A stretch of DNA of 64,000 nt, taken from positions 62,001 through 126,000 of the forward strand of contig JACIYJ010000005.1 in assembly GCA_014360015.1 (NCBI GenBank), written 5' to 3'. A program made the position numbers and the translations under genes. This document shows positions 53,807 through 61,331 of this stretch, piece by piece. Positions within the stretch are counted from its first letter, which is position 1; each line of letters begins with the position of its first letter. The notes under the pieces are model-generated. The model did not search any database and had not been told where the DNA came from. It was given only the letters and a program-made list of their open reading frames with translations. This stretch comes from Candidatus Aminicenantota bacterium. Lineage in GTDB: Bacteria; Acidobacteriota; Aminicenantia; Aminicenantales; Saccharicenantaceae.

Positions 53807-55177
53807 ATGGAAAAAAATAGAAAAAGGATGTTCAGGATGAAGAAAAGAATTTTTGCTCTTTTTTTATTAGTTACCATTATCTTGGTTCTTCAGGTTAGGG
53901 CTGGCCTTACCGGCAGTTATTCGGCACAGGAGTTTGAAAGGAGGCGCCTGGCTCTGATGGAGGCCGTCGGAGAAGGAATGATTATTCTTTTCGCTAACCC
54001 GGGTAATTCCGGAGCCGGCCATTTCCGTCAGGATAACGATTTCTTCTATTTTACTGGCTGTGAAGATGCCAATGCCATCCTGGTCATGCTGCCGGCCACT
54101 AAAGACAGCATTCTATTTGTTCCGCAAAAGACCGATAGAGAAAAGATGATGGAAGGCGGAAACAGCCTGGATGACCCGGAAGCTAAGGACAGGCTCAGAC
54201 TTAAAGCTATCTATCCAGTAAGCTATTTTGAAGAATTCATAGCCAGGTTATCAACCCAGCCGAAGGCAGTAGTTTATCTAAGGCTATCACCGGAAGATAC
54301 CATCGCCGAAGCCAGGTCAGAGACAGCTTTGTTCACGGCCAGGAGGCACCGAAATCCTTTTAATGCCCAGCTAAGTTTAAATCAATATCGGGCCAAGCTG
54401 TTCAGGGAACTCTATCCTTCTTTTCAGCTTAAGGATATAACTCCATATATTGATTCTCTGCGGATGATAAAAACGGCGGAAGAGATAGCCGTGATGCGCC
54501 GGAACGGAAAAATCTCGGCTGAAGCGGTTAAAAAAGCTATGTTAGTTTCAAGGCCAGGTGCTTATGAATATGAGCTGGAAGCTGCCGCCGTAGAAGTGGT
54601 TCTCAGAAATGGGGGCCGTGGACCGGCCTATCCGCCCATTGTCGGTTCGGGTCCCAATACCTGTATTCTTCACTATGAGAAAAATTCTCGCCAGATGCAG
54701 GCCGGCGAGCTGGTTCTGATGGATTTTGGTGGCGAGCTTGATTATCTGAGCATGGACATTACCAGGACCTGGCCAGTTTCAGGCAAGTTCACCGAAGAGC
54801 AGAAAAAGATTTACCGCACAGTGCTTGAAGTGCAGAAAGCCTGTATTGAGGCCTTTAAACCCGGCGTGACCTTCAAAGATGTTCAGGAGTATGTGGCCAG
54901 AAGGATGAAAGAAAAGGACCTTGACTCCATGGGTCTGACTGGGGGAGTGGGCCACCTGGTGGGATTGTCGGTGCACGATGTTCAGACCGGCGACCTGGTG
55001 CTTAAAGAAGGAATGGTCATGGCCATTGAGCCCGGGCTATATTTTCCTGAAAAGAACATCGGCATCAGAATTGAAGATACAGTCCTGATTACCAGAAATG
55101 GCTGTGAGGTACTAACCTCTGATGTTCCCAAGGAAATTGAAGAAATAGAAGCGCTTCTGGCCAGGCGCAAATTCTAA
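53807..55177 (+). CDS. Exported Xaa-Pro aminopeptidase (M24)
   Basis: A 456-residue M24B peptidase that removes the residue before proline. It carries a signal sequence (MKKRIFALFLLVTIILVLQV, 53837 onward), so it works outside the cytoplasm, unlike standard PepP. The N-terminal creatinase-like domain spans about 30-215 and the pita-bread domain 220-450, with metal ligands in LMDFGGEL, MDITRTW, HLVGLSVHD, AIEPGLYF and RIEDTVLI. Starts at 53807, 53828 and 53837 are all possible. It precedes pgsB by 8 bases and may be co-transcribed. Confidence 0.92.
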   Translation: MEKNRKRMFRMKKRIFALFLLVTIILVLQVRAGLTGSYSAQEFERRRLALMEAVGEGMIILFANPGNSGAGHFRQDNDFFYFTGCEDANAILVMLPATKDSILFVPQKTDREKMMEGGNSLDDPEAKDRLRLKAIYPVSYFEEFIARLSTQPKAVVYLRLSPEDTIAEARSETALFTARRHRNPFNAQLSLNQYRAKLFRELYPSFQLKDITPYIDSLRMIKTAEEIAVMRRNGKISAEAVKKAMLVSRPGAYEYELEAAAVEVVLRNGGRGPAYPPIVGSGPNTCILHYEKNSRQMQAGELVLMDFGGELDYLSMDITRTWPVSGKFTEEQKKIYRTVLEVQKACIEAFKPGVTFKDVQEYVARRMKEKDLDSMGLTGGVGHLVGLSVHDVQTGDLVLKEGMVMAIEPGLYFPEKNIGIRIEDTVLITRNGCEVLTSDVPKEIEEIEALLARRKF

Positions 55178-55185
55178 TTCATAAT

Positions 55186-56475
55186 ATGAACTGGATTCTT
55201 CTTTTTTCTTTACTGGTCCTGCTAACCTTTCTGGGCCTTGAATCCCTGATTCATAGAAGCCGACTTAAAAAGATTCCGCACAGGGTAGCGGTGACCGGAA
55301 TCAGAGGAAAATCGAGCATCACCCGGCTTATTGCCAGTGGTTTAAGAGAAGCGGGCTTTAAGGTGATGGCTAAAACCACCGGTTCAAAGCCAGTTTTGGT
55401 TTATCCCAATGGCCGAGAAGTAGAAATTAAAAGAAGGGGCAGGCCAAGCATTCTTGAACAGAAAAAGCTGGTTAAAGAAGCTGTGAACCAGAGGGCTGAT
55501 TTTTTAGTTTCAGAAATGATGAGCATTCAGCCCGAGTGCCTTCAAGCAGAAACCCGCTATCTTTTGCGACCTGAAATTCTGGTGGTTAGCAATATCAGGC
55601 CAGACCATATAGAATCTCTGGGGAAGACCAGAGAGGAAATTGCCCGCAACTTATCAGCTACCTTTCCAGTTGGTGTCCAGATTTTCATCCCGGAAGAAGA
55701 AATATTTTCCTGGATGGCAGATGAAGCCAGAAGAAAAGACACAGAAATAGTTCCGGTGAGAAAAAATTCCGATTATGAAAGATTAATGGATTCTTTATCT
55801 TATATTGAATTCGAACCCAATATCCGGCTGGCAGTGGCTGTTCTTCAGCACTACGGACTCAGTGGAGACCTGATCAGGCAGGGATTGAAGAAAGTTAATC
55901 CTGATTATGGCTCTCTAAGAATCTGGAAGAAGAGTTTTGAAGATTCGGGTAGAACATTTTATTTTGTCAATCTTTTTGCTGCCAATGACCCGCTATCATC
56001 AGTTGAAGCCATGGTGAGAGTTATCAGAAATATGGGCTGGGAAGACCGGGAAAAATTTGGACTGCTGAGTTTTCGAAGTGACCGAGCCGAGCGGACCAAG
56101 CAATGGCTTGATTTTCTGGCAAAAGAATGGATGGAAGGAAAAGTTTTTGGGGGAGAAGCAAAGGAAAAATTAAAACTGTCAGGGGTGGCGCTCTTCGGTC
56201 CTGGAGCTAAGGCTGCCTGGAGATATCTAAAAAAATCAAAGCCAGGTGCGGATGAAATTGTCTGGCTTCTTAAGACTTCAGAGCCGGAAAGCTGTTTAAG
56301 AGAAATTATAACTCATTTTTCTTTTCCTGCTTCGAAGCATTCTGATTCTGTCTCTGGCAATGAGCTTTCTTCCATTCAACCTGAGCCTGTAATTTTCGGT
56401 CTGGGTAATATCGTCGGCTTTGGCCAGAAGATGATAGATTATCTGGAAAGGACTGCCGATGCCGTTAAACTATAG
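55186..56475 (+). CDS. pgsB: Poly-gamma-glutamate synthase PgsB/CapB-like
   Basis: A 429-residue amide ligase related to Mur ligases and folylpolyglutamate synthase. It joins glutamate units through the gamma-carboxyl group using ATP. An N-terminal membrane helix (residues 3-21) is followed by the ATP-binding loop TGIRGKSSITR (residues 37-46), ISR-like TTGSKP, the EMMSIQPECL block and NIRPDHIESLG, all typical of PgsB. Its end overlaps pgsC by 17 bases. The polymer could be gamma-linked glutamate or a related acid. Confidence 0.92.
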   Translation: MNWILLFSLLVLLTFLGLESLIHRSRLKKIPHRVAVTGIRGKSSITRLIASGLREAGFKVMAKTTGSKPVLVYPNGREVEIKRRGRPSILEQKKLVKEAVNQRADFLVSEMMSIQPECLQAETRYLLRPEILVVSNIRPDHIESLGKTREEIARNLSATFPVGVQIFIPEEEIFSWMADEARRKDTEIVPVRKNSDYERLMDSLSYIEFEPNIRLAVAVLQHYGLSGDLIRQGLKKVNPDYGSLRIWKKSFEDSGRTFYFVNLFAANDPLSSVEAMVRVIRNMGWEDREKFGLLSFRSDRAERTKQWLDFLAKEWMEGKVFGGEAKEKLKLSGVALFGPGAKAAWRYLKKSKPGADEIVWLLKTSEPESCLREIITHFSFPASKHSDSVSGNELSSIQPEPVIFGLGNIVGFGQKMIDYLERTADAVKL

Positions 56476-56893
56476 CTCTTTATTCCTCGGTCTGGTGCTG
56501 GCTCTGCTTTATGTGGAGCTCATAGGAATTTCTCCGGGCGGCCTGATTGTGCCCGGCTATTTTGCTCTTTATCTTGACCAGCCCTGGCGGCCCTTAGCTA
56601 CCATTGCTGTGGCTTTTCTGATCCTGGCTTTATACCGGCTCGTCTCCAATTATTTTATTCTTTTTGGCCGGCGGCGGTTTGTTTTTATGCTTTTGACGGG
56701 TGCGGTTCTGGGGCAACTCTGGGGTCTGGCTTTACCTCATCTTTTCTCCGAGCCAGTAGGCCTCAGGGTAATAGGCTGGGTGGTGCCCGGAATTTTAGCT
56801 TCTAATCTGGAGCGGCAGAAAATTCTGCCGACCTTAGCTTCATTGATTCTGGTTTCGGTTTTGACCTTCTTTCTTAGCCGGTTGTTTTTCTGA
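56459..56893 (+). CDS. pgsC: Poly-gamma-glutamate biosynthesis protein PgsC/CapC
   Basis: A 144-residue membrane protein with about four or five helices; the usual length for PgsC, the partner that with PgsB makes the synthetic core. Family features are the YVELIGISPGGLIVPGYFAL block and GWVVPGILASNLERQ. It starts inside pgsB and its stop shares one base with the next gene (TGATG), so the three are translated as a unit. Confidence 0.9.
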   Translation: MPLNYSSLFLGLVLALLYVELIGISPGGLIVPGYFALYLDQPWRPLATIAVAFLILALYRLVSNYFILFGRRRFVFMLLTGAVLGQLWGLALPHLFSEPVGLRVIGWVVPGILASNLERQKILPTLASLILVSVLTFFLSRLFF

Positions 56894-58002
56894 TGAATAA
56901 CACGAATTTTAAAAACATAATAATTTTTGTCCTGGCCCTGATCAGTTTATTATTCTACGGGTCTTACTTCGGTCTGGAAGAATATTATTCTAAAAAGCAT
57001 CCGGTTGATCCAATGGAGCTCAAGGCTGCTGAATTGATGGCCGAAGCGGAAAAAATAATATTTCGATGCCAGCAGGAAAAAGGTCTTCATCCTGAAAATA
57101 ATATCTTTGACCCCAACCAGACCGGTCTCATCGGCCTGGAATACAGTCCGTTGACTACCACAGTTGGCAATCTGGAAGCTAAAAGAACCACCACTAATCC
57201 CAATATGGCGGCGCTGCTGGTTCATCTTTTAAGACAGGCCGGCGTAAAAAGAGCCGATGTGGTGGCCGTGGGCGCTTCAAGTTCTTTCCCGGCCCTGATT
57301 CTGTCAGTATACTGTGCGGCCAGAGCCATGGAGGTAGAGCTTCTGGTAATAAATTCGCTCGGTGCTTCCCAGTGGGGAGCTAACAACCCGGAATTTTCCT
57401 GGCTGGAAATAGAAGACTGTTTGCGTCAGACTGGTTTGACCAGGCACCGGCTCCTGGCTATTTCCTGGGGCGGTGAGGATGATTCAGGTAGAGATTTTCC
57501 TGAAGATTTTAAGGCCAGGATTCTTCAAAAAGCCAGCCAGCTGCAGCTCAGGATTCTTAATTATGGATTGCTTGAGGCAACGGTCAGAGAAAGAGTGAGC
57601 CTGTATTTTCAGGCTGCCGGTAATCGGAAAATTAAGGCTTTTATCAACATCGGCGGGAGTCTGGCGAACCTGGGGACAGATTCCTCCGTTCTTCAGCTTC
57701 GACCTGGCCTGACGGAAATCAGGAAAATTCCACCCGCTTTGAAACGGGGAGTTATCCAGGAGATGGCCAGGCGGGGAATTCCTGTCATCCATCTTTTAAA
57801 CATCCGCGGTCTGGTCGAGCATTATGGACTGCCCTGGGATCCACAGCCCTTACCGCGGCCGGGTGAAAATATCAGCTGGAAAGATAACCATCTTGAAAGA
57901 CAAACGCTGATTGCCCTTTTTATTGTTTATGTTACAGTCTGTGTCCTTTCTGTCATAGGCCTTGGTCTTATTCGTAGAAAACGCGGTCAGCTGGCGCCTT
58001 AG
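56893..58002 (+). CDS. Poly-gamma-glutamate system protein (PgsW-like)
   Basis: A 369-residue protein with a membrane helix at each end (about residues 8-26 and 340-360) and a large domain outside the membrane with a DPNQTGLIGLEYSPLTTT segment and a VGASSSFPAL block. It matches the family annotated as 'poly-gamma-glutamate system protein', which replaces PgsA in some phyla and has no proven activity; export or anchoring of the polymer is the likely role. Its end overlaps the convergent M14-type gene by 35 bases. Confidence 0.85.
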   Translation: MNNTNFKNIIIFVLALISLLFYGSYFGLEEYYSKKHPVDPMELKAAELMAEAEKIIFRCQQEKGLHPENNIFDPNQTGLIGLEYSPLTTTVGNLEAKRTTTNPNMAALLVHLLRQAGVKRADVVAVGASSSFPALILSVYCAARAMEVELLVINSLGASQWGANNPEFSWLEIEDCLRQTGLTRHRLLAISWGGEDDSGRDFPEDFKARILQKASQLQLRILNYGLLEATVRERVSLYFQAAGNRKIKAFINIGGSLANLGTDSSVLQLRPGLTEIRKIPPALKRGVIQEMARRGIPVIHLLNIRGLVEHYGLPWDPQPLPRPGENISWKDNHLERQTLIALFIVYVTVCVLSVIGLGLIRRKRGQLAP

Positions 58003-59134
58003 ACGGGTCTTTAAGGTAAAAACCAGTGCTGTTCTTGATGACTTCAGAAAAATGGGGCACGTTGTCCATGGTAATCGGGCGGTCAGGATGAAGTTCTGTC
58101 CAGACCTTGAGAATCTGGATGATCGATGAAAGATGGCGCCCCACCCGAACATCTATCGGCCAGCCGTTTTCATCGAGCTTTTCAAAAAGAAGTCCGTGCT
58201 TTCCAGCCTTCATTACGAATTCGTCCTTGCCCGTCAGCAACAGCTTTCGGTCAGTTTTTCCCCGGGTGGCATCAAGGAAAGGTTCTGGTGTTTCCAGAAG
58301 AAGAGGAATAGCCTGAGTGTGGTCACCAATTTCTCGATGAGACAAACCACGGAGTGCTTCCGGTGAGTATTCTACTCCAATATTAAATCCCTCCTCTCCG
58401 CTGATCATCATTGAGGCCATGGCTGCTATGTCCTGACCTTTCTGGTGGGCGACAATGGTGCTGATGACCGGATACTGGAGCTCGGCTTCGTGCAGGTCAA
58501 TGACTAGGTCAATTTTTTCCTTTAAAATCAACTGGGTCATGGCATAACAGGTTTTTTCGGTCATAGTGCCATTGGCCCGGCCAGGCCAGGTACGGTTCTG
58601 GTTCCTGATGTCCATATAAGCCAGCTGCTGCCTTGATGGATAATGGATGTAAACTTCCGGGTCTGGCCACTGATCAAGTGGATTGGACCAGCGGTCTCCT
58701 TGCCTGAATTTCTGCTCGCCCCATGGAGTTTTTATGGTGTAATCGGGCGGATAAGCGCCGCCCAATCTGGTAGCTGTTGAAGCGCTGGGGTTAGCCGTGG
58801 GAATAACATACACCCGGCCCCTTCCAACCTGCGCGTTTTCGATGATAATCCAGACAGCCAGCCTCCCTGCTGGTTCTTCCGGATGCGAGCCGCCTAAGAT
58901 TAAAACCGAGCCGCCAGCGTTATCCTGGCCCAGCACATAGACCTTAGCATCGTTGATGCTGCCTTTTATTCCAGGAAAATAATCACTCAGCTTTTTTACC
59001 TCAAAGACTCCGTCTCCCAGTACCACGGGCTCTTTGAGATGTCGGCTGCGATAGAAGCTTATGCCAGATGAAATGAACAAGATTAAAAAGAGAGTGGCGA
59101 ATATCAGCTTTCTCAAGTTGATGGCTGGCTTCAT
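57968..59134 (-). CDS. Exported M14-type succinylglutamate desuccinylase/aspartoacylase-like hydrolase
   Basis: A 388-residue zinc hydrolase. An N-terminal helix (residues 9-27) is a signal or anchor. The zinc motif His-x2-Glu lies in GGSHPEEPAG, and the third ligand in DLHEAELQYP. PTANPSA with R-rich strands and the later LLLETPEPF Glu are consistent with AstE/AspA-like enzymes, which cut N-acyl or peptide bonds of acidic amino acids. Next to a poly-gamma-glutamate set, it may trim or recycle that polymer. GAGGT precedes ATG; 7 bases separate it from the small protein upstream. Confidence 0.8.
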   Translation of the reverse strand: MKPAINLRKLIFATLFLILFISSGISFYRSRHLKEPVVLGDGVFEVKKLSDYFPGIKGSINDAKVYVLGQDNAGGSVLILGGSHPEEPAGRLAVWIIIENAQVGRGRVYVIPTANPSASTATRLGGAYPPDYTIKTPWGEQKFRQGDRWSNPLDQWPDPEVYIHYPSRQQLAYMDIRNQNRTWPGRANGTMTEKTCYAMTQLILKEKIDLVIDLHEAELQYPVISTIVAHQKGQDIAAMASMMISGEEGFNIGVEYSPEALRGLSHREIGDHTQAIPLLLETPEPFLDATRGKTDRKLLLTGKDEFVMKAGKHGLLFEKLDENGWPIDVRVGRHLSSIIQILKVWTELHPDRPITMDNVPHFSEVIKNSTGFYLKDPSKAPADRVFYE

Positions 59135-59141
59135 ATTAACC

Positions 59142-59297
59142 TCACTTCAGACGGAAAAGTCGGAGCAAAAATGGCATTAGGACTATAAGATACAACAGCT
59201 CCTGCTGCCAGTTTTTACTTTTTCTGAAATTCCAGATAAAACAGACTGAAAAAAAGGCAACCATGAGATAATATGAAATCGTGATCAGAGTTGACAT
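59142..59297 (-). CDS. Small membrane protein, 51 residues
   Basis: A 51-residue frame with AGAGGT before its ATG at 59297. It holds two hydrophobic stretches (about residues 4-22 and 33-47) separated by RKSKNWQQE, so it looks like a two-helix membrane protein. It lies in the 173-base gap between the permease and the M14-type gene and is in the same orientation, 10 bases from one and 7 from the other. Small proteins (PgsE/CapE, about 50 residues) assist Bacillus polyglutamate synthases; whether this is an equivalent is open. Confidence 0.65.
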   Translation of the reverse strand: MSTLITISYYLMVAFFSVCFIWNFRKSKNWQQELLYLIVLMPFLLRLFRLK

Positions 59298-59307
59298 GGT
59301 GTACCTC

Positions 59308-60600
59308 TTAAAAAACAGTTAAAAATCCAAGTTTCTTACTGAAAATGACCATCATCATTCCAAGTACAGCGATGATGATTCCGGGGACCAGGCATTGCTT
59401 AAGAAACTTAGAGTACGGTTCCTTGACTCCCACCGTATCCATGGTCAGCCGGCCGATAATGGCTGTAGGCGGCAGAGCATCTCCCAGCGGCCAGATGATA
59501 CTCATCCCGGCTAAAGCCACGATCGGGTTAAGACCGCGGGTGTTGAAAAGAAGAACAAGAGGAACGCCCAGAACCGGGGCTGCTCCCCACATCAGAACCG
59601 CTTCGGAAAAGGGCAGAGTGAGAAATAGAGAAGCAATCACTATGGCTGCTGGCAGAGTCACAATGGAGACAGAGATCAAACCACGCACCCCGGTTAAAGT
59701 CATAATCTGGACCAGAATCCCAACGCAGGTCAGAGTTCCGATAAGCGGCAGCAACTGTTCGACCGTATTCAGAGAAACTTTCCAGAGATTGAGTTTAATT
59801 GGAGAAAGGAGATAGGCGGTCATAGCGGTTAGGGCAAAGATTAAGGGCAAACCGAGAATGGGAAAGCTGAAGGGAAAAATCCTGCCGGACAGGACCAGGG
59901 CAAAAAAGATCAAAAAGGGAAGGCTTATTCGCCACCAGTTCATTTTTTCTGGTGGAACTGGAATTTCCTGAAGAGCCTTTTCTATATTTACCGGTTGGGC
60001 TTTCCAGCCAAGGATGAAGATAGTGAGAAGAGCACCAAGCACACAGGGAACAAGAAGCGGCAGGAAAAAGCCAACATAGGGCATATTGATGCCGGCCGCG
60101 GTTAGCATGGCCCAGAGGCTGACGGGTGGGGCGGCAGCACTGAGACCAGCGATTAGAAAAATTATAGCTGCTACTTTGACCTCAGGCAATCCCATATATT
60201 TCAGAACCACCGCCACTAAAGAACCGGTAATTAAAACCGTGACGCTGCCAGCACCGGTCAGAGCTCCCGGTATCAGCAATAGAAAAACAAGCAGTAGAAA
60301 AAGGACAAATTTCTGGCGGTAAAATTTTTGAAGGATGGCTCGGACAACGAAGGCCACACCGCCGGCTTCTTTAAGCAGATTCATGAACAGGGTAGCCGTG
60401 AGAAAAATCAGGCAGATATCAAGATAGGTCATGGCGCCTTCGGCGAGGTGGCGGGCCGGAATTCCGTAGCCCCCGGCTAAAGCGCCGATAATAGCGGCCA
60501 GAAAGAGTGACAGTTCGGTCGAAACTTTAAGGATTTTGGCCACGATGTAAGCCACGATCATGACCGCAAGGATGATGGTAGCACTCAGGGTTTGAGACAT
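59308..60600 (-). CDS. IT-superfamily permease (TRAP DctM/CitMHS-like)
   Basis: A 430-residue membrane protein with 11-12 helices and two re-entrant-like loops, typical of the ion transporter superfamily that includes TRAP large subunits, CitMHS and GntP. TGAGSVTVLITGSLV in the first half and the WPLGDALPPTAIIGRLT segment in the second are the recognisable repeats. It carries organic acids with Na+ or H+; a stand-alone secondary carrier is suggested because no TRAP binding protein is adjacent. With the M14-type enzyme next door, an acidic amino acid is a fair guess. Confidence 0.82.
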   Translation of the reverse strand: MSQTLSATIILAVMIVAYIVAKILKVSTELSLFLAAIIGALAGGYGIPARHLAEGAMTYLDICLIFLTATLFMNLLKEAGGVAFVVRAILQKFYRQKFVLFLLLVFLLLIPGALTGAGSVTVLITGSLVAVVLKYMGLPEVKVAAIIFLIAGLSAAAPPVSLWAMLTAAGINMPYVGFFLPLLVPCVLGALLTIFILGWKAQPVNIEKALQEIPVPPEKMNWWRISLPFLIFFALVLSGRIFPFSFPILGLPLIFALTAMTAYLLSPIKLNLWKVSLNTVEQLLPLIGTLTCVGILVQIMTLTGVRGLISVSIVTLPAAIVIASLFLTLPFSEAVLMWGAAPVLGVPLVLLFNTRGLNPIVALAGMSIIWPLGDALPPTAIIGRLTMDTVGVKEPYSKFLKQCLVPGIIIAVLGMMMVIFSKKLGFLTVF

Positions 60601-60623
60601 TGAGATATCTCCTTCTGGTTAAC

Positions 60624-61202
60624 TCAGTATTTCCGGCTGTCAATGATAATTCGAACAATGCCGTGATAACTCTGCATGGTATTTTTATTCTGATATAATC
60701 CGCGTTCTAAGATTAATGTGCCTCTTTCATAATCGTCCCAGCGATAGATACCAATATCGGTCTGATTACCGGTAATGGTATAAAGTTCTTGAGCGCCACT
60801 TTTAACCCGTGGCAGGTTGAGCTGGTCCAGCACCAGATTTACCGGCTCCGGGTCCCTAATAGTAAAGGTCCGGCCGTTTGGGTCCATATCCAGCTTTAAC
60901 TCGGGGATTGGCTCGAGAAAAGTATAAGTAATTCTATGAGAATAAAGGGTATCTTCTTCGTTGACGGTATAAGAATACTGAGGAATGTTTGGCGGGAACA
61001 GGTCGTTTTTTATGGCCCGGAAACTGAGCATTTCCAGTTTCGTGTTTTGCAAATAGCCAAGGATTATACCGAGAATAATCGCAAAAACGATAGTTCTGAC
61101 CAGGCTTTCGGTATAACCACGAATGAGAATGTAGATTAGCCAGATGATGTCAATGGCCAGAAGGATGGTCACGATGGTTTTAACCGTGGAAGTGGCAATC
61201 AT
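60624..61202 (-). CDS. Membrane protein of unknown function
   Basis: A 192-residue protein. Two hydrophobic helices (about residues 8-28 and 36-52) are followed by a polar domain with regular beta-strand pattern (RITYTFLEPIPELKLDMD, later GTLILERGLYQNK). No known motif is visible. It lies 23 bases upstream of the permease gene on the same strand and may belong to its operon. The start at 61202 has only a weak AGAGAG ribosome site. Confidence 0.6.
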   Translation of the reverse strand: MIATSTVKTIVTILLAIDIIWLIYILIRGYTESLVRTIVFAIILGIILGYLQNTKLEMLSFRAIKNDLFPPNIPQYSYTVNEEDTLYSHRITYTFLEPIPELKLDMDPNGRTFTIRDPEPVNLVLDQLNLPRVKSGAQELYTITGNQTDIGIYRWDDYERGTLILERGLYQNKNTMQSYHGIVRIIIDSRKY

Positions 61203-61331
61203 TTTTGCTCTCTATGATCCCATTCTTAAATATTCTAACAAAAAGAAAAATAAAATAACAAATTAAACTTTTCCTTTGCACAAATCGTATAAAAGGATTA
61301 GAATTTTTTTCCTATTTCATAGGAGGAGTGA

